From assembly GCA_016714935.1 (NCBI GenBank), contig JADKBU010000029.1, forward strand, positions 1 through 58,096: a DNA stretch of 58,096 nt, given 5' to 3'. The position numbers were made by a program, and so were the translations under genes. Origin of the DNA: Candidatus Accumulibacter propinquus. Lineage in GTDB: Bacteria; Pseudomonadota; Gammaproteobacteria; Burkholderiales; Rhodocyclaceae. This document shows positions 35,557 through 44,455 of this stretch, one piece after another. Within the stretch, counting starts at the first letter, position 1. Every line of letters starts with the position of its first letter. Under the pieces are notes generated by a model. The model made no database searches and had not been told where the DNA came from. It saw only the letters and a list, made by a program, of their open reading frames with translations.

Positions 35557-37850
35557 CTTGAGCTCTCCAGGCGGAAATGCGCATACCCGGAACCGTCGAC
35601 GATGTCGCCGCCGGCGGGCGCTGCATCGACAGCGAGCGGCAGGATCACATAGAAACAACTCCCCAGGCCTTCTCCGGCGGACTCGGCCCAAATCCTTCCC
35701 CCATGACTCTCGGCAATCTTGCGGCACAATGCCAGGCCGATCCCCGTGCCTTCGTAATGCGCACGACTCTGCAAGCGCTGAAAGACCTGAAACAGTCGGC
35801 CCAGCTGCTCGGGAAGAATGCCGACACCGTTGTCGGCAACCACCAGCCGCCACTCCGTGTCGATCGTCGTGCCGGTAATCCGCACTTCCGGCGTGCGCTC
35901 AGGGATTCGGAATTTGACGGCGTTGCTGATCAGATTCTGCAGCAAACGCAGCGTTTCGTCGTGCTGGACGGCGATCCTGGGCCAGTCACCTTCGACGCTG
36001 ATACTGGCATGTGCCTCGGCAACCGCCGACTGGACGAAGTGCAGCGCTTCTTCCAGCGCTGCCCGACTGGAGGACGGGGCCACCTCGCCATTTCGGCCGA
36101 CGCGCGCGAAGGCGAGCAGGCCGACCAGCATCTGATCCAGGCGTTTCGCGCCGTCAATGGCAAAATTCAGGCATTCGCTCTGTTCGGCATCGATACTGTC
36201 GGCAAGACTCATTTCGAGCAGCTGCAGGTAACTTGAAATCATCCGCAGGGGCTGGCGCATGTCGTGCGCAATCGCGTAGTTGAACTGCTCGAGTTCGGCA
36301 TTGGAGCGTTTCAGCGCTTCATCGTGGGCCTTGCGCTCACTGATGTCACTGTTGGTGCCGACCAGGCGCAAGGGCTGACCGGCGGCATCGCGGCGAACGA
36401 CCATGCCCCTACCCAGCGTCCAGCGCCAACTGCCATCCTTGCAGAGCATGCGGAACTCGACTGCGGCAGAGACCTTCTGGCCGTCGAGATGGGTCTGCAG
36501 CTCGGCCATCACACGCGGCATGTCCTCAGGGTGGACACGCCTGGCCCACTCCTCGGAGAAATTGCCGATCTCGTGCTCTGCATAGCCCAACATTTCCTTC
36601 CAGCGACGCGAGTACATGGCCTCGCCGGTCTGGATGTTCCAGTCCCAGACTCCCTCTCCCGCGCCTTGTAGCGCGAACTTCCATCGTTCCTCACTGATCC
36701 GCAGTTCGCGAGCCATCTCCAGGGCCAGCGCAAACTGCACCCGGCTATTGGCAAGTTGCCAGACGAGCAACGCCAGCAGCACGCTGGTCAGCACACCAGC
36801 CGCTTGAATCGAACGCGCCAGGCGCGTATCCAGGCTGGCCTCGAACGGCTGCAGCGAGCGCAGGACGACAGTCCAGCGATGCCCGAAGATGTCCAGCTTC
36901 TGGCTGCTGTGGTACAAACCGCCAACGCCCTGCGCCGTGCCAAGATTATCGCCGGAATCGTGCATCAAGGTTTCCGGCGATAAGTCCTCCCCGTCAAAGA
37001 TCTCGAGTTCAAGGTCGCGACGGCGTTCGCCAAGGATGCCGAACATCAGGTCATCCATGCGAAATGGCGAATAGGCCCAGCCCAGTAGGTTCGCGCGCCG
37101 CTCGGGCTGTGTGGCATGCGGGTGGCCATTGCGGTACACCGGCACGTACATCAGGAATCCGGCCTGCACACGTTCCCCATCTTCCTGCACCAGTCTGACC
37201 TTGCCCGACATCGCGGCCTCGTTGAGGTCGCGGCTGCGCTGCATGGCTTTGCGGCGCACTGCCTCGGAATACATGTCGTAACCGAAAGCGCGCAGGTTGC
37301 GATCGGCAAACGGCTCAAGAAAAATGATCGAACTATAGATTTCCCGTTCTCCCTCCGGGCGCAGCGTGTAATCGGGATAGCCTGTCTTGCGGATGCCCTC
37401 GATATGCGCCGCCTTTCCCGAAGCCGGAACGAGCAACGCGAATCCCACCCCCTGAATTCCCGGGTAGTCCTTCTCCAGCCGCAGGCTGGCGACATAGGCA
37501 TGAAACTCGTCACGGTTGACATCCACGGAAGCGGCGAACAATCCCCGGGCGCCATACAAAACCTGACGATACGCCGCCAGTCGCTGCTCAATGCGCAACA
37601 GGATCTCGCGTGTCTGGTAGGCGAAGCTCTCCGCCTGTGCCTCCTGCGCTGCGCGCAGGGCAATCCCTGCCACAAGCCAGGTCGCCGACAACCCGACCGC
37701 GAGCAACAACCACGGCAGTACCCTGGCCAAGCGTCGCCATTGACTGATGGACAGCATGCTGGCCTGGTCGACTGCTTTGATGGGCACTTCCTCCTGTTGA
37801 GCCGGCCAGTGGTCGCCGCGGGTTTGTGGTTTCACATTGCAATACGGCAC
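35553..37850 (-). CDS. CHASE-PAS membrane histidine kinase
   Basis: An up to 765-residue kinase. A membrane helix near residue 45 (PWLLLAVGLSATWLVAGIAL), an extracytoplasmic CHASE domain (~70-290; DYPGIQGVGFALLVPAS, GFLMYVPVYRN), a second helix near 345, PAS (~380-500), HisKA with HDMRQPL (~530) and ATPase (~610-740; NLISNAVKF, DNGVGIL, GTGIGLAL). CHASE domains sense small external ligands. The start is uncertain: GTG 37850, GTG 37787 or ATG 37757 are possible. The AGGAGG at about 37790 is only two bases from GTG 37787, too close. It is the first gene of the operon and overlaps the next by four bases. Confidence 0.87.
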   Translation of the reverse strand: MPYCNVKPQTRGDHWPAQQEEVPIKAVDQASMLSISQWRRLARVLPWLLLAVGLSATWLVAGIALRAAQEAQAESFAYQTREILLRIEQRLAAYRQVLYGARGLFAASVDVNRDEFHAYVASLRLEKDYPGIQGVGFALLVPASGKAAHIEGIRKTGYPDYTLRPEGEREIYSSIIFLEPFADRNLRAFGYDMYSEAVRRKAMQRSRDLNEAAMSGKVRLVQEDGERVQAGFLMYVPVYRNGHPHATQPERRANLLGWAYSPFRMDDLMFGILGERRRDLELEIFDGEDLSPETLMHDSGDNLGTAQGVGGLYHSSQKLDIFGHRWTVVLRSLQPFEASLDTRLARSIQAAGVLTSVLLALLVWQLANSRVQFALALEMARELRISEERWKFALQGAGEGVWDWNIQTGEAMYSRRWKEMLGYAEHEIGNFSEEWARRVHPEDMPRVMAELQTHLDGQKVSAAVEFRMLCKDGSWRWTLGRGMVVRRDAAGQPLRLVGTNSDISERKAHDEALKRSNAELEQFNYAIAHDMRQPLRMISSYLQLLEMSLADSIDAEQSECLNFAIDGAKRLDQMLVGLLAFARVGRNGEVAPSSSRAALEEALHFVQSAVAEAHASISVEGDWPRIAVQHDETLRLLQNLISNAVKFRIPERTPEVRITGTTIDTEWRLVVADNGVGILPEQLGRLFQVFQRLQSRAHYEGTGIGLALCRKIAESHGGRIWAESAGEGLGSCFYVILPLAVDAAPAGGDIVDGSGYAHFRLESSR

Positions 37851-37926
37851 CAGCCGGGTTTACTTTAGCGCTATGAACCGAGGACGGCTGCACCTCGAAG
37901 GTAGCGCCTGCCTGACGTGCGGCCAG

Positions 37927-37956
37927 CAAAAAGCCGCTCGGCAGTCTGTTACAATC
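37927..37956 (+). promoter_or_regulatory. Extended -10 promoter before serC
   Basis: TGTTACAAT at 37947-37955 forms an extended -10 (TG-n-TACAAT) about 78 bases before the serC start. The -35 region is poor, which is common with extended -10 promoters. Confidence 0.45.
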
Positions 37957-38033
37957 CGTGGCTGTCCGATGCGGTCATCCGACTTTCGGGGAGGCGCTAT
38001 CCCCAGGTTCCTTTTTCCCAGATAGAGGCAATC

Positions 38034-39149
38034 ATGCAACCCACAGCAAAACCCAAGAACCCCAATTTTTCATCCGGCCCCTGCAGCAAGCGCCCGGGCT
38101 ATGACGTCAGTGCCCTGCAGCTCAACACGCTGGGCCGTTCGCATCGTTCGGCGACAGGCAAGAAAGCACTCGCGCTGGCGTGTTCGGAGACCGCCCGTAT
38201 CCTCGGCCTGCCCGAGGGCTACCGCGTCGGCGTCGTACCGGGATCGGACACCGGCGCGGTGGAGATGGCGATGTGGTCCCTGCTTGGTCAGCGCGGGGTT
38301 GACGTGCTGGTGTGGGAATCGTTTGGCGCTGGCTGGGCCACCGATGTGGTCAAGCAACTCAAGCTTGCCAACGCCAGAGTGTTGAAGGCCGACTACGGTG
38401 ATATCGTGGACTTCTCGCAGGTGGATTTCGAGCATGATGTGGTGTTCACCTGGAACGGCACGACCTCGGGTGTCAAGGTGCCGAATGCGGACTGGATCCC
38501 GGATGATCGCGCTGGCCTGACCATCTGCGACGCGACCTCGGCAGTGTTCGCGATGGACCTTCCCTGGGACAAACTCGATGTGATCACCTTCTCCTGGCAG
38601 AAGGTCCTGGGTGGTGAAGGTGCCCACGGCATGCTCATCCTCAGCCCACGCGCGGTCGCCCGGCTTGAGAGCTACAGTCCGCCATGGCCCATGCCCAAGG
38701 TTTTCCGACTGGTGTCCGGCGGCAAGCTGAGCGAAGGCATCTTCCGTGGTGAGACAATCAATACGCCGTCCATGCTGTGCGTCGCCGACTATCTCGACGC
38801 CCTGCAATGGATCGATTTGATTGGCGGTGTCAAGGCGGCGACGGCGCGCAGCGAGGCCAATCTGGCGGTTATCGCCGACTTTGTCGCCGCCAACGACTGG
38901 ATTTCCTTCCTGGCCAGAGACCCGGCAACGCGCTCGAACACCAGCGTCTGCCTGAGCGTGAAGCTCGACGCAGAACAGGTCAAGAAGCTGGTCAAACTGC
39001 TCGACAGCGAAGGCGTTGCCTTCGACATCGGCTCGTACAAGGATGCGCCGGCAGGGATTCGCATCTGGTGTGGGACCACCGTTGAAACCTCCGACCTGCA
39101 GGCGCTGATGCCCTGGTTGGCCTGGGCTTACGAACAGGTCACCGCCTGA
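38034..39149 (+). CDS. serC: Phosphoserine aminotransferase
   Basis: A 371-residue class V PLP aminotransferase. NFSSGPCSKRPGY near residue 10, GRSHRSATGKKAL near 35, VPGSDTGAVEMAMW near 65 and the PLP Lys in FSWQKVLGGEGAHGM near 190 are visible. The pattern fits the shorter SerC form seen in alphaproteobacteria and Methanosarcina rather than the E. coli type. It makes phosphoserine from 3-phosphohydroxypyruvate. ATG 38034 is preceded by AGAGG. serA starts 43 bases later, so the two steps of serine synthesis are one operon. Confidence 0.88.
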   Translation: MQPTAKPKNPNFSSGPCSKRPGYDVSALQLNTLGRSHRSATGKKALALACSETARILGLPEGYRVGVVPGSDTGAVEMAMWSLLGQRGVDVLVWESFGAGWATDVVKQLKLANARVLKADYGDIVDFSQVDFEHDVVFTWNGTTSGVKVPNADWIPDDRAGLTICDATSAVFAMDLPWDKLDVITFSWQKVLGGEGAHGMLILSPRAVARLESYSPPWPMPKVFRLVSGGKLSEGIFRGETINTPSMLCVADYLDALQWIDLIGGVKAATARSEANLAVIADFVAANDWISFLARDPATRSNTSVCLSVKLDAEQVKKLVKLLDSEGVAFDIGSYKDAPAGIRIWCGTTVETSDLQALMPWLAWAYEQVTA

Positions 39150-39192
39150 TTCTCCGCGTCGTCGTCACCCTCCCTAAGTGAGTTACATTGCC

Positions 39193-40365
39193 ATGTACAA
39201 GGTCAGAACCTACAACCAGATCTCGATCAAGGGCCTGGATCGTTTCCCGCGTCAATCCTATGAAGTTGGCAGTGACATTGCCCACCCCGACGCATTTCTC
39301 CTGCGCAGTCAGAAGCTGCAGGGCGTCGAAGTACCCGGCTCGCTGTTGGCCGTCGCGCGTGCTGGTGCGGGCGTCAATAACGTCCCGGTCGCCGAGTATG
39401 GCAAACAGGGTATCGTCGTCTTCAATACTCCCGGAGCCAATGCCAATGCCGTCAAGGAACTGGTGATGGCGGGCATGCTGCTCAGCGCGCGCGGTATTGT
39501 CGACGGCATGAACTATGTGCAGTCGCTTGTCGATCTCAAGGAGCCGGCAGAAATGTCGCCCCTCGTCGAGAAGGCGAAATCCCGCTTCGCCGGCCATGAG
39601 ATCAAGGGCAAGACGCTGGGGATCGTCGGTCTCGGAGCGATCGGCTCGATGGTCGCCGATATGGCTCTGGCCATGGGCCTGACGGTGGTCGGATTCGACC
39701 CGCTGCTGTCGATCGACGCCGCCTGGCGTCTGTCCAACGAAGTCAGCCGGATGGAGAACCTGCAGTCGCTGCTCGCTCGCTCGGATTATGTCTCGCTGCA
39801 CGTACCCGCGATAGACGCTACGCGGCACATGCTCAACGACGACACCCTGGCGGTCATCAAGCCAGGTGCGGTGTTGCTCAACTTTGCCCGTGATGCGATC
39901 GTGGACTCGTCCGCGGTATTGCGCAGCCTGGATGCCGGGCGCCTCGGCAAGTACGTCTGCGATTTTCCCGAGCCTGTTCTCCTGGGGCACGCGAAAATCA
40001 TTGCCATGCCGCATATCGGTGCCAGCACCGAGGAATCCGAAGACAACTGTGCGGTGATGGCCGCCAACCAGTTGGTCGACTACCTGGAAAACGGCAATAT
40101 CGTCAATTCGGTGAACTTTCCGAAGATCACCATGGAACGAAGCCGCGGCACGTCGCGGATCACTTTCTCGAACGACAATGTTTCCGGCGTTCTCGGCCAT
40201 GTCCTGTCGGTCCTGGCCGACAACAAGGTCAACGTCGTCGACATGGTCAACAAGAGCCGTGGCGAACTGGCATTCAACATCATGGACGTCGAACGGGTCC
40301 CTGGCAACGCGGTGATCGACGCGATCAAGGCGGTGGATCACGTGATCCGAGTACGTGTGATCTGA
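39193..40365 (+). CDS. serA: D-3-phosphoglycerate dehydrogenase
   Basis: A 390-residue protein of the NAD-dependent D-hydroxyacid dehydrogenase family. RAGAGVNNVPV near residue 60, the Rossmann loop GIVGLGAIGSMVA near 150, catalytic Arg in NFARDAIVD (~235), Glu in DFPEP (~262) and His in MPHIGASTEES (~280). A C-terminal ACT domain (~320-390, SRITFSNDNVSGVLGHV) allows feedback by serine. ATG 39193 (MYKVRTYNQ) is preferred; a GTG at 39178 is also in frame. It makes 3-phosphohydroxypyruvate, the substrate of serC just upstream. Confidence 0.92.
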   Translation: MYKVRTYNQISIKGLDRFPRQSYEVGSDIAHPDAFLLRSQKLQGVEVPGSLLAVARAGAGVNNVPVAEYGKQGIVVFNTPGANANAVKELVMAGMLLSARGIVDGMNYVQSLVDLKEPAEMSPLVEKAKSRFAGHEIKGKTLGIVGLGAIGSMVADMALAMGLTVVGFDPLLSIDAAWRLSNEVSRMENLQSLLARSDYVSLHVPAIDATRHMLNDDTLAVIKPGAVLLNFARDAIVDSSAVLRSLDAGRLGKYVCDFPEPVLLGHAKIIAMPHIGASTEESEDNCAVMAANQLVDYLENGNIVNSVNFPKITMERSRGTSRITFSNDNVSGVLGHVLSVLADNKVNVVDMVNKSRGELAFNIMDVERVPGNAVIDAIKAVDHVIRVRVI

Positions 40366-40372
40366 GCCTGGG

Positions 40373-40411
40373 CGCGCATCCGGCGAGCCTCGGCAACTTA
40401 CCGGATGCGCG
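40373..40411. terminator. Long perfect hairpin after serA
   Basis: CGCGCATCCGG (40373) and CCGGATGCGCG (to 40411) pair perfectly over 11 bases around a 17-base loop, eight bases after the serA stop. There is no T run, so a rho-aided or protective hairpin is as likely as a terminator. Confidence 0.55.
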
Positions 40412-40531
40412 GCCAGAACGACTTCGCGGTTTCCGTGCCGGAACCATACGCGCAGGTCACTGGTCGTAGATCGGCGGATGTAGCGCAGACCCTCGCTCCC
40501 GAGTTTTCGGCATCGACGACAGGAGAAAACC

Positions 40532-40690
40532 ATGCATCTTCAACTGCTCGAAAACCTGAGTTGGCAAGAGCTTCCGATCCTGATCTTCGCGCTGCTCCTG
40601 GCACTCGTCATGTTCCTGGTCATCCGCCAGAACCAGAAGGACTTTCTGGAAATCGCCGCCTGGGTGTCGGAAGAAAAACCCGGATTCTAG
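40532..40690 (+). CDS. Small single-span membrane protein, 52 aa
   Basis: ATG 40532 has a strong ribosome binding site (AGGAG, six bases upstream). The product begins MHLQLLENLSWQELPILIF, has one membrane helix (ILIFALLLALVMFLVI, about 17-32) and an RQNQKDFLEIAAW ... EEKPGF tail. I do not recognise it. The short length, strong start and hydrophobic helix support a real gene, one that could regulate a larger membrane partner. It lies between two hairpins, so it is its own unit. Confidence 0.6.
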   Translation: MHLQLLENLSWQELPILIFALLLALVMFLVIRQNQKDFLEIAAWVSEEKPGF

Positions 40691-40728
40691 CGGTGTTTCG
40701 CCAACAATTTCAGCCGCGCTGAACAGAC

Positions 40729-40757
40729 CGCCAGCCCCGGAACCCTACAGGCTGGCG
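40729..40757. terminator. Hairpin between convergent genes
   Basis: CGCCAGCC and GGCTGGCG pair perfectly over eight bases around a 13-base loop. It lies between the stops of the 52-residue gene (plus) and the SixA-NUDIX gene (minus), a natural place for a bidirectional terminator, although no T run follows. Confidence 0.5.
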
Positions 40758-40774
40758 CGCACATGACCACCCAA

Positions 40775-41746
40775 TCAGCGCTTACCAAGCCGTTTTGCCA
40801 GCTTGTCTACCAACTTGCGCAAAGCACGCTCGTCGAGCAGGCGCCTGGCTTTCCTGGGATTGAGCCAGCGCCGTTCGCGGTGACTTTCCTCCCATTCGTC
40901 TTCGGGAACGCTTTCGTTCACTTCCATCGGAAAAACCGCGACATGGCAGACGCCGCCCCACTTCTCGTAGTCATAGTGGCCGATCGGCTCATCGTCAAGA
41001 CGGCCATGCACCCCCGCCTCCTCAAGCGCCTCCTTGCCGGCTGAATCGCGCAAGGAGAGTTCGGGCTCCTTGACCCCCTTGGGAATGACCCAGCGTGTGC
41101 CCTTGCGCGAGGCGATGACCATGATTTCCAGTTTGCCGTCAACCTGCCGGTAGGGAAGTACCGCCGACTGGGTAAAGAAATAGTCCGGAACGGGGCCCAG
41201 TTCAGCGTCATTGACTTCCTCGATCGGCGGTTGTTCCGGCACTTCACCAGGCCGGGTAACCGAGACCAGGGTGGCACAGCCGCGCCCGAGACTGGCCCAG
41301 TCCTCGACCATTTCCAGTTGCGCGAGTGCCGAGGTGGGCAAGACCTTGCCATCGGCGGGAATCTCGACGCGACCGGCGGTCAGGTAATCAATGAGCTCTT
41401 CGAGCCCGGGATTATGGCCGACCAACATCACGCGCCGTGCGTTTTTCGGGCAATCGGCCAGAGCCGCCAGCAGGTCTGCGACCGGTGCCGCATATACCCG
41501 TTCATCCCAGAGCACCTTCTTCAGGGGCAGGCCCATTGCCTGGCAGGCCGTTTCGGTGGTGGCGCGGGCACGCTCGGCCAGGGAACTGAGCACCGTGTCG
41601 GGCACCAGCTTCCGATGCTTGATCCACGCCCCCATTTTCTGGCTGCCGAGTCGACCACGATCGACCAGCGGTCGGTGGAAGTCTTCGTGACCGGTGCCCC
41701 AGTCCGATTTCCCGTGCCGCAAGATCAGCAATGTCTTTCCCTTCAT
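40775..41746 (-). CDS. SixA-type phosphohistidine phosphatase fused to a NUDIX hydrolase
   Basis: A 323-residue fusion. The N-terminal half (residues ~5-150) is a histidine phosphatase: LLILRHGKSDWG (catalytic RHG, ~8-11), LSSLAERARATTE and MLVGHNPGLEEL (second His, ~108). The C-terminal half (~180-323) is NUDIX with IPKGVKEPELS ... KEALEEAGV; the EE pair of the NUDIX box is kept, but the first Glu is shifted by one and the Arg is Lys. ATG 41746 follows AGGAGG at good spacing. SixA removes phosphate from His; NUDIX cleaves nucleoside or inositol diphosphates. In polyphosphate-rich cells such a fusion could act on phosphate carriers (inference). Confidence 0.82.
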   Translation of the reverse strand: MKGKTLLILRHGKSDWGTGHEDFHRPLVDRGRLGSQKMGAWIKHRKLVPDTVLSSLAERARATTETACQAMGLPLKKVLWDERVYAAPVADLLAALADCPKNARRVMLVGHNPGLEELIDYLTAGRVEIPADGKVLPTSALAQLEMVEDWASLGRGCATLVSVTRPGEVPEQPPIEEVNDAELGPVPDYFFTQSAVLPYRQVDGKLEIMVIASRKGTRWVIPKGVKEPELSLRDSAGKEALEEAGVHGRLDDEPIGHYDYEKWGGVCHVAVFPMEVNESVPEDEWEESHRERRWLNPRKARRLLDERALRKLVDKLAKRLGKR

Positions 41747-41878
41747 GGTAAAACTCCTCCTCACCGCCGTGTTGGTCAATACCACAAGCGCAACCCGGGG
41801 AAACACCTCTCCCCGGTCGCACCTCGCCGCAGCCCGTATGATAAACGATGACGCGTCGTCGACAGCGCGGGTTGCCGC

Positions 41879-44455
41879 TCAGGAACTGCCGCCCCGCAGC
41901 GCCTCAAGTGGCGCCGTCCGCAACAGTCTGGCCACAGCCAACCACCCGGCGCCGGTAACCAGCAGAGCCCCGCAGCAGGTCGCTGTCGGCAACAGCCACA
42001 GATCGACCTCGACCTCGAACCGGAAAACCTGGCGCGCCAGAAACTGGCCGACGCCGATCGCACCCGCGGCGGCAATCAGGCCGGCAAGCGCTCCGATCGC
42101 TGCGAACTCGGCCAACAAGGCACGTCGCAACTGCTCCCGGCGTGCGCCGAGCGCACGCATGACCGCCAGTTCATAGCGCCGTTCCTCGGCTGCCGATGCC
42201 AGCGCCGCGTAGAGCACAATGACCCCGGCGGCCAGCGTAAAAAGAAAAACGAACTGCACTGCACGTGCCACTTGCTCCATGATCGCCTGCAGTTGTCGCA
42301 GGATCGCGGCAACGTCAATGACCGTCAGATTGGGAAACTCGCGGATCAGGCGGTTGACGAAGTCCGCCTTCTCGGGTGACAGATAAAAGCTGGTGATCCA
42401 GCTTGCCGGATACCCATCGAGGACCACCGGCGGCGTCAGGACAAAGAAATTTGCACGCATCGTATCCCAATTGACCTTGCGCAAACCGACCACCGTCATG
42501 CCGATTCTGTCACCGGCGACAACGAATTCGAGGCGGTCGCCGACGCTCAGGCCCAGGGTGGTGGCCAGGCCCTCTTCCACAGAAGCAACCGCGGAGGCTC
42601 CCTTGCCGCCAAGATCGGCAGGTGAAAACCAGCGCCCGGCACTGAGTCTGTTGCCCTCGGGGAGATCCGCGCGCACCGACAGGTTGAACTCGCGATCGAC
42701 GAGGCGCTGTGCCCGATCGTCGGTGTAGCTTGCGGCACTGACTTCGACGCCGTTGATGGTCGTCAGGCGACCGCGAATCATCGGCGCCAACTCGGGCGAC
42801 AAGCCCTGCGCCACCATTAACGCGCGTACCTCTTCGACTTGTTCGGGCTGGATATTGACGACAAAGCGATTGGGCGCATCGGGAGGAACCGCTCGCTGCC
42901 ACGCGTCGAGGAGATCGCCGCGCGTCACGGTCAGCAGCAACAGCGCCATGAAGCCCAGCGCCAGCGCGACGATCTGAACGACGCTGGTGCTTGCCCGCCT
43001 TTCCAGACTAGCCAGACCGTAGCGCCAGCCGATCCCCGCCGACCTTCCTGCACTCACACCGCCGCGCGCCGCGGCGGCCAGCCTGACGACGATGCGGGCA
43101 AGCAGCGCAAAGACGAACAGGGCCACACTGAAGCCCGCGACCACATAGGCACCGAGCGCGATTTCGCCGGCAACCCAGAACATCAGCACCGCCAGTGCCG
43201 CGAAACCCGACAAATAACCACCGAGCAGACCAACGCGTGGACTTCCCAATTCGCGACGCAGAACCCGTAGCGTCGAGACCCTTTTCAGCTGCAGCAGCGG
43301 TGGCACGGCGCAGGCGAACAGCAGCAGCAAACCGACCAGTACGCCCTGTGCCGCAGGCAACAGTCCGGGAGGTGGCAATGGCGTCGCCAGAAGCTGCGCC
43401 AGCCAGGCGTGCAGCGCGAAATGAGCGAGGTAGCCGAGTACACAGCCACCGGCTGCGGCGAGCACGCCGAGAACCACAAACTGTGCCAGATACAGGCGCA
43501 ACAGCAGAGCTTGGGTAGCACCGAGACAGCGCATGACGGCGCAGGGATCGAGATGGCGCTGCACATAGCGTCGCGAGGCGAGGGCGACCGCCACCGCCGC
43601 CAGAACGACCGTCAGCAGTGCCGAGAGACCCAGGAATTTCTGCGCCCGATCGAGCGCGGTGCGGATCTCAGGGCGACCGTTCTGAGGGTCTTCGAGCCGT
43701 TGCCCGCGCACCAACTGTGGTTCGACTTCGCGTTGAAAGCGCTTGACGACCGACAGGTCGCCGGCTACCAGCAGCCGATAAGCGACGCGGCTGCCGACTT
43801 GCAGCAGCGCCGTGGCCGGCAGATCTTCGAGGTTCATCAGCAGGCGCGGCGCGACGCTGAAGAAATTGATGCCGCGATCAGGTTCCAGGGTCAGCACCGC
43901 ACCGACACGCAGCGTGCTTTGCCCGACAACGATCGGATCACCAACGCGCGCACCCAGAGACGAGGCCAGACGCTCGTCGACCCAGATCGTGCCCGGACCC
44001 GGCACGCCAACCGCCGGAGCATCGGCGACGTTCAGCGCCGGCGCAATGCGCAGGGCACCACGCAGCGGATAAGTGGTGCCAACGGCCTTGATCTCCGCCA
44101 GTTGTGCCCGCAACTCGTCACCCTCGCCGCGTGTCACCATGCTCGGAAAGGTACGTGTCTCGACGACCTGCAGACCACGTGCCCGCGCATCCCCGGCCAG
44201 CTTTTCAGGCCAGGGATGGTCGGCGGTCAGCAACAGATCGGCACCGAGCAACTGATGGGACTCACGGTCGAGTGCCTGACGCACCCGGTCGGCGAAGAAG
44301 CCGACCGCCGTCAGGGCGGCGACGGCGACCACCAGCGCCGCCGCCAGCAAGCGCAACTCACCGCCGCGTGCGTCACGGCGCAACATTCGCCAGGCAAAGG
44401 ACAGCATTTGAAGAGTCTGACGATATCTCGGCGCGAGCGGGAACGAACTCATCAA
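41879..44455 (-). CDS. YbbP-like FtsX-type ABC permease
   Basis: An 858-residue membrane protein with about ten segments and two MacB/FtsX modules. Residues ~30-280 contain a first segment plus a large periplasmic domain, followed by a three-helix FtsX bundle (SALLTVVLAAVAVALASR; RRYVQRHLDPCAVMRCLGA), a second periplasmic domain (~510-700) and a final bundle ending LRTAPLEALRGG. E. coli YbbP is the usual relative and works with the ATPase YbbA, but no such ATPase is found here. The start overlaps the stop of the trypsin-like gene by four bases. It may act in lipid or lipoprotein transport across the envelope. Confidence 0.82.
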   Translation of the reverse strand: MMSSFPLAPRYRQTLQMLSFAWRMLRRDARGGELRLLAAALVVAVAALTAVGFFADRVRQALDRESHQLLGADLLLTADHPWPEKLAGDARARGLQVVETRTFPSMVTRGEGDELRAQLAEIKAVGTTYPLRGALRIAPALNVADAPAVGVPGPGTIWVDERLASSLGARVGDPIVVGQSTLRVGAVLTLEPDRGINFFSVAPRLLMNLEDLPATALLQVGSRVAYRLLVAGDLSVVKRFQREVEPQLVRGQRLEDPQNGRPEIRTALDRAQKFLGLSALLTVVLAAVAVALASRRYVQRHLDPCAVMRCLGATQALLLRLYLAQFVVLGVLAAAGGCVLGYLAHFALHAWLAQLLATPLPPPGLLPAAQGVLVGLLLLFACAVPPLLQLKRVSTLRVLRRELGSPRVGLLGGYLSGFAALAVLMFWVAGEIALGAYVVAGFSVALFVFALLARIVVRLAAAARGGVSAGRSAGIGWRYGLASLERRASTSVVQIVALALGFMALLLLTVTRGDLLDAWQRAVPPDAPNRFVVNIQPEQVEEVRALMVAQGLSPELAPMIRGRLTTINGVEVSAASYTDDRAQRLVDREFNLSVRADLPEGNRLSAGRWFSPADLGGKGASAVASVEEGLATTLGLSVGDRLEFVVAGDRIGMTVVGLRKVNWDTMRANFFVLTPPVVLDGYPASWITSFYLSPEKADFVNRLIREFPNLTVIDVAAILRQLQAIMEQVARAVQFVFLFTLAAGVIVLYAALASAAEERRYELAVMRALGARREQLRRALLAEFAAIGALAGLIAAAGAIGVGQFLARQVFRFEVEVDLWLLPTATCCGALLVTGAGWLAVARLLRTAPLEALRGGSS

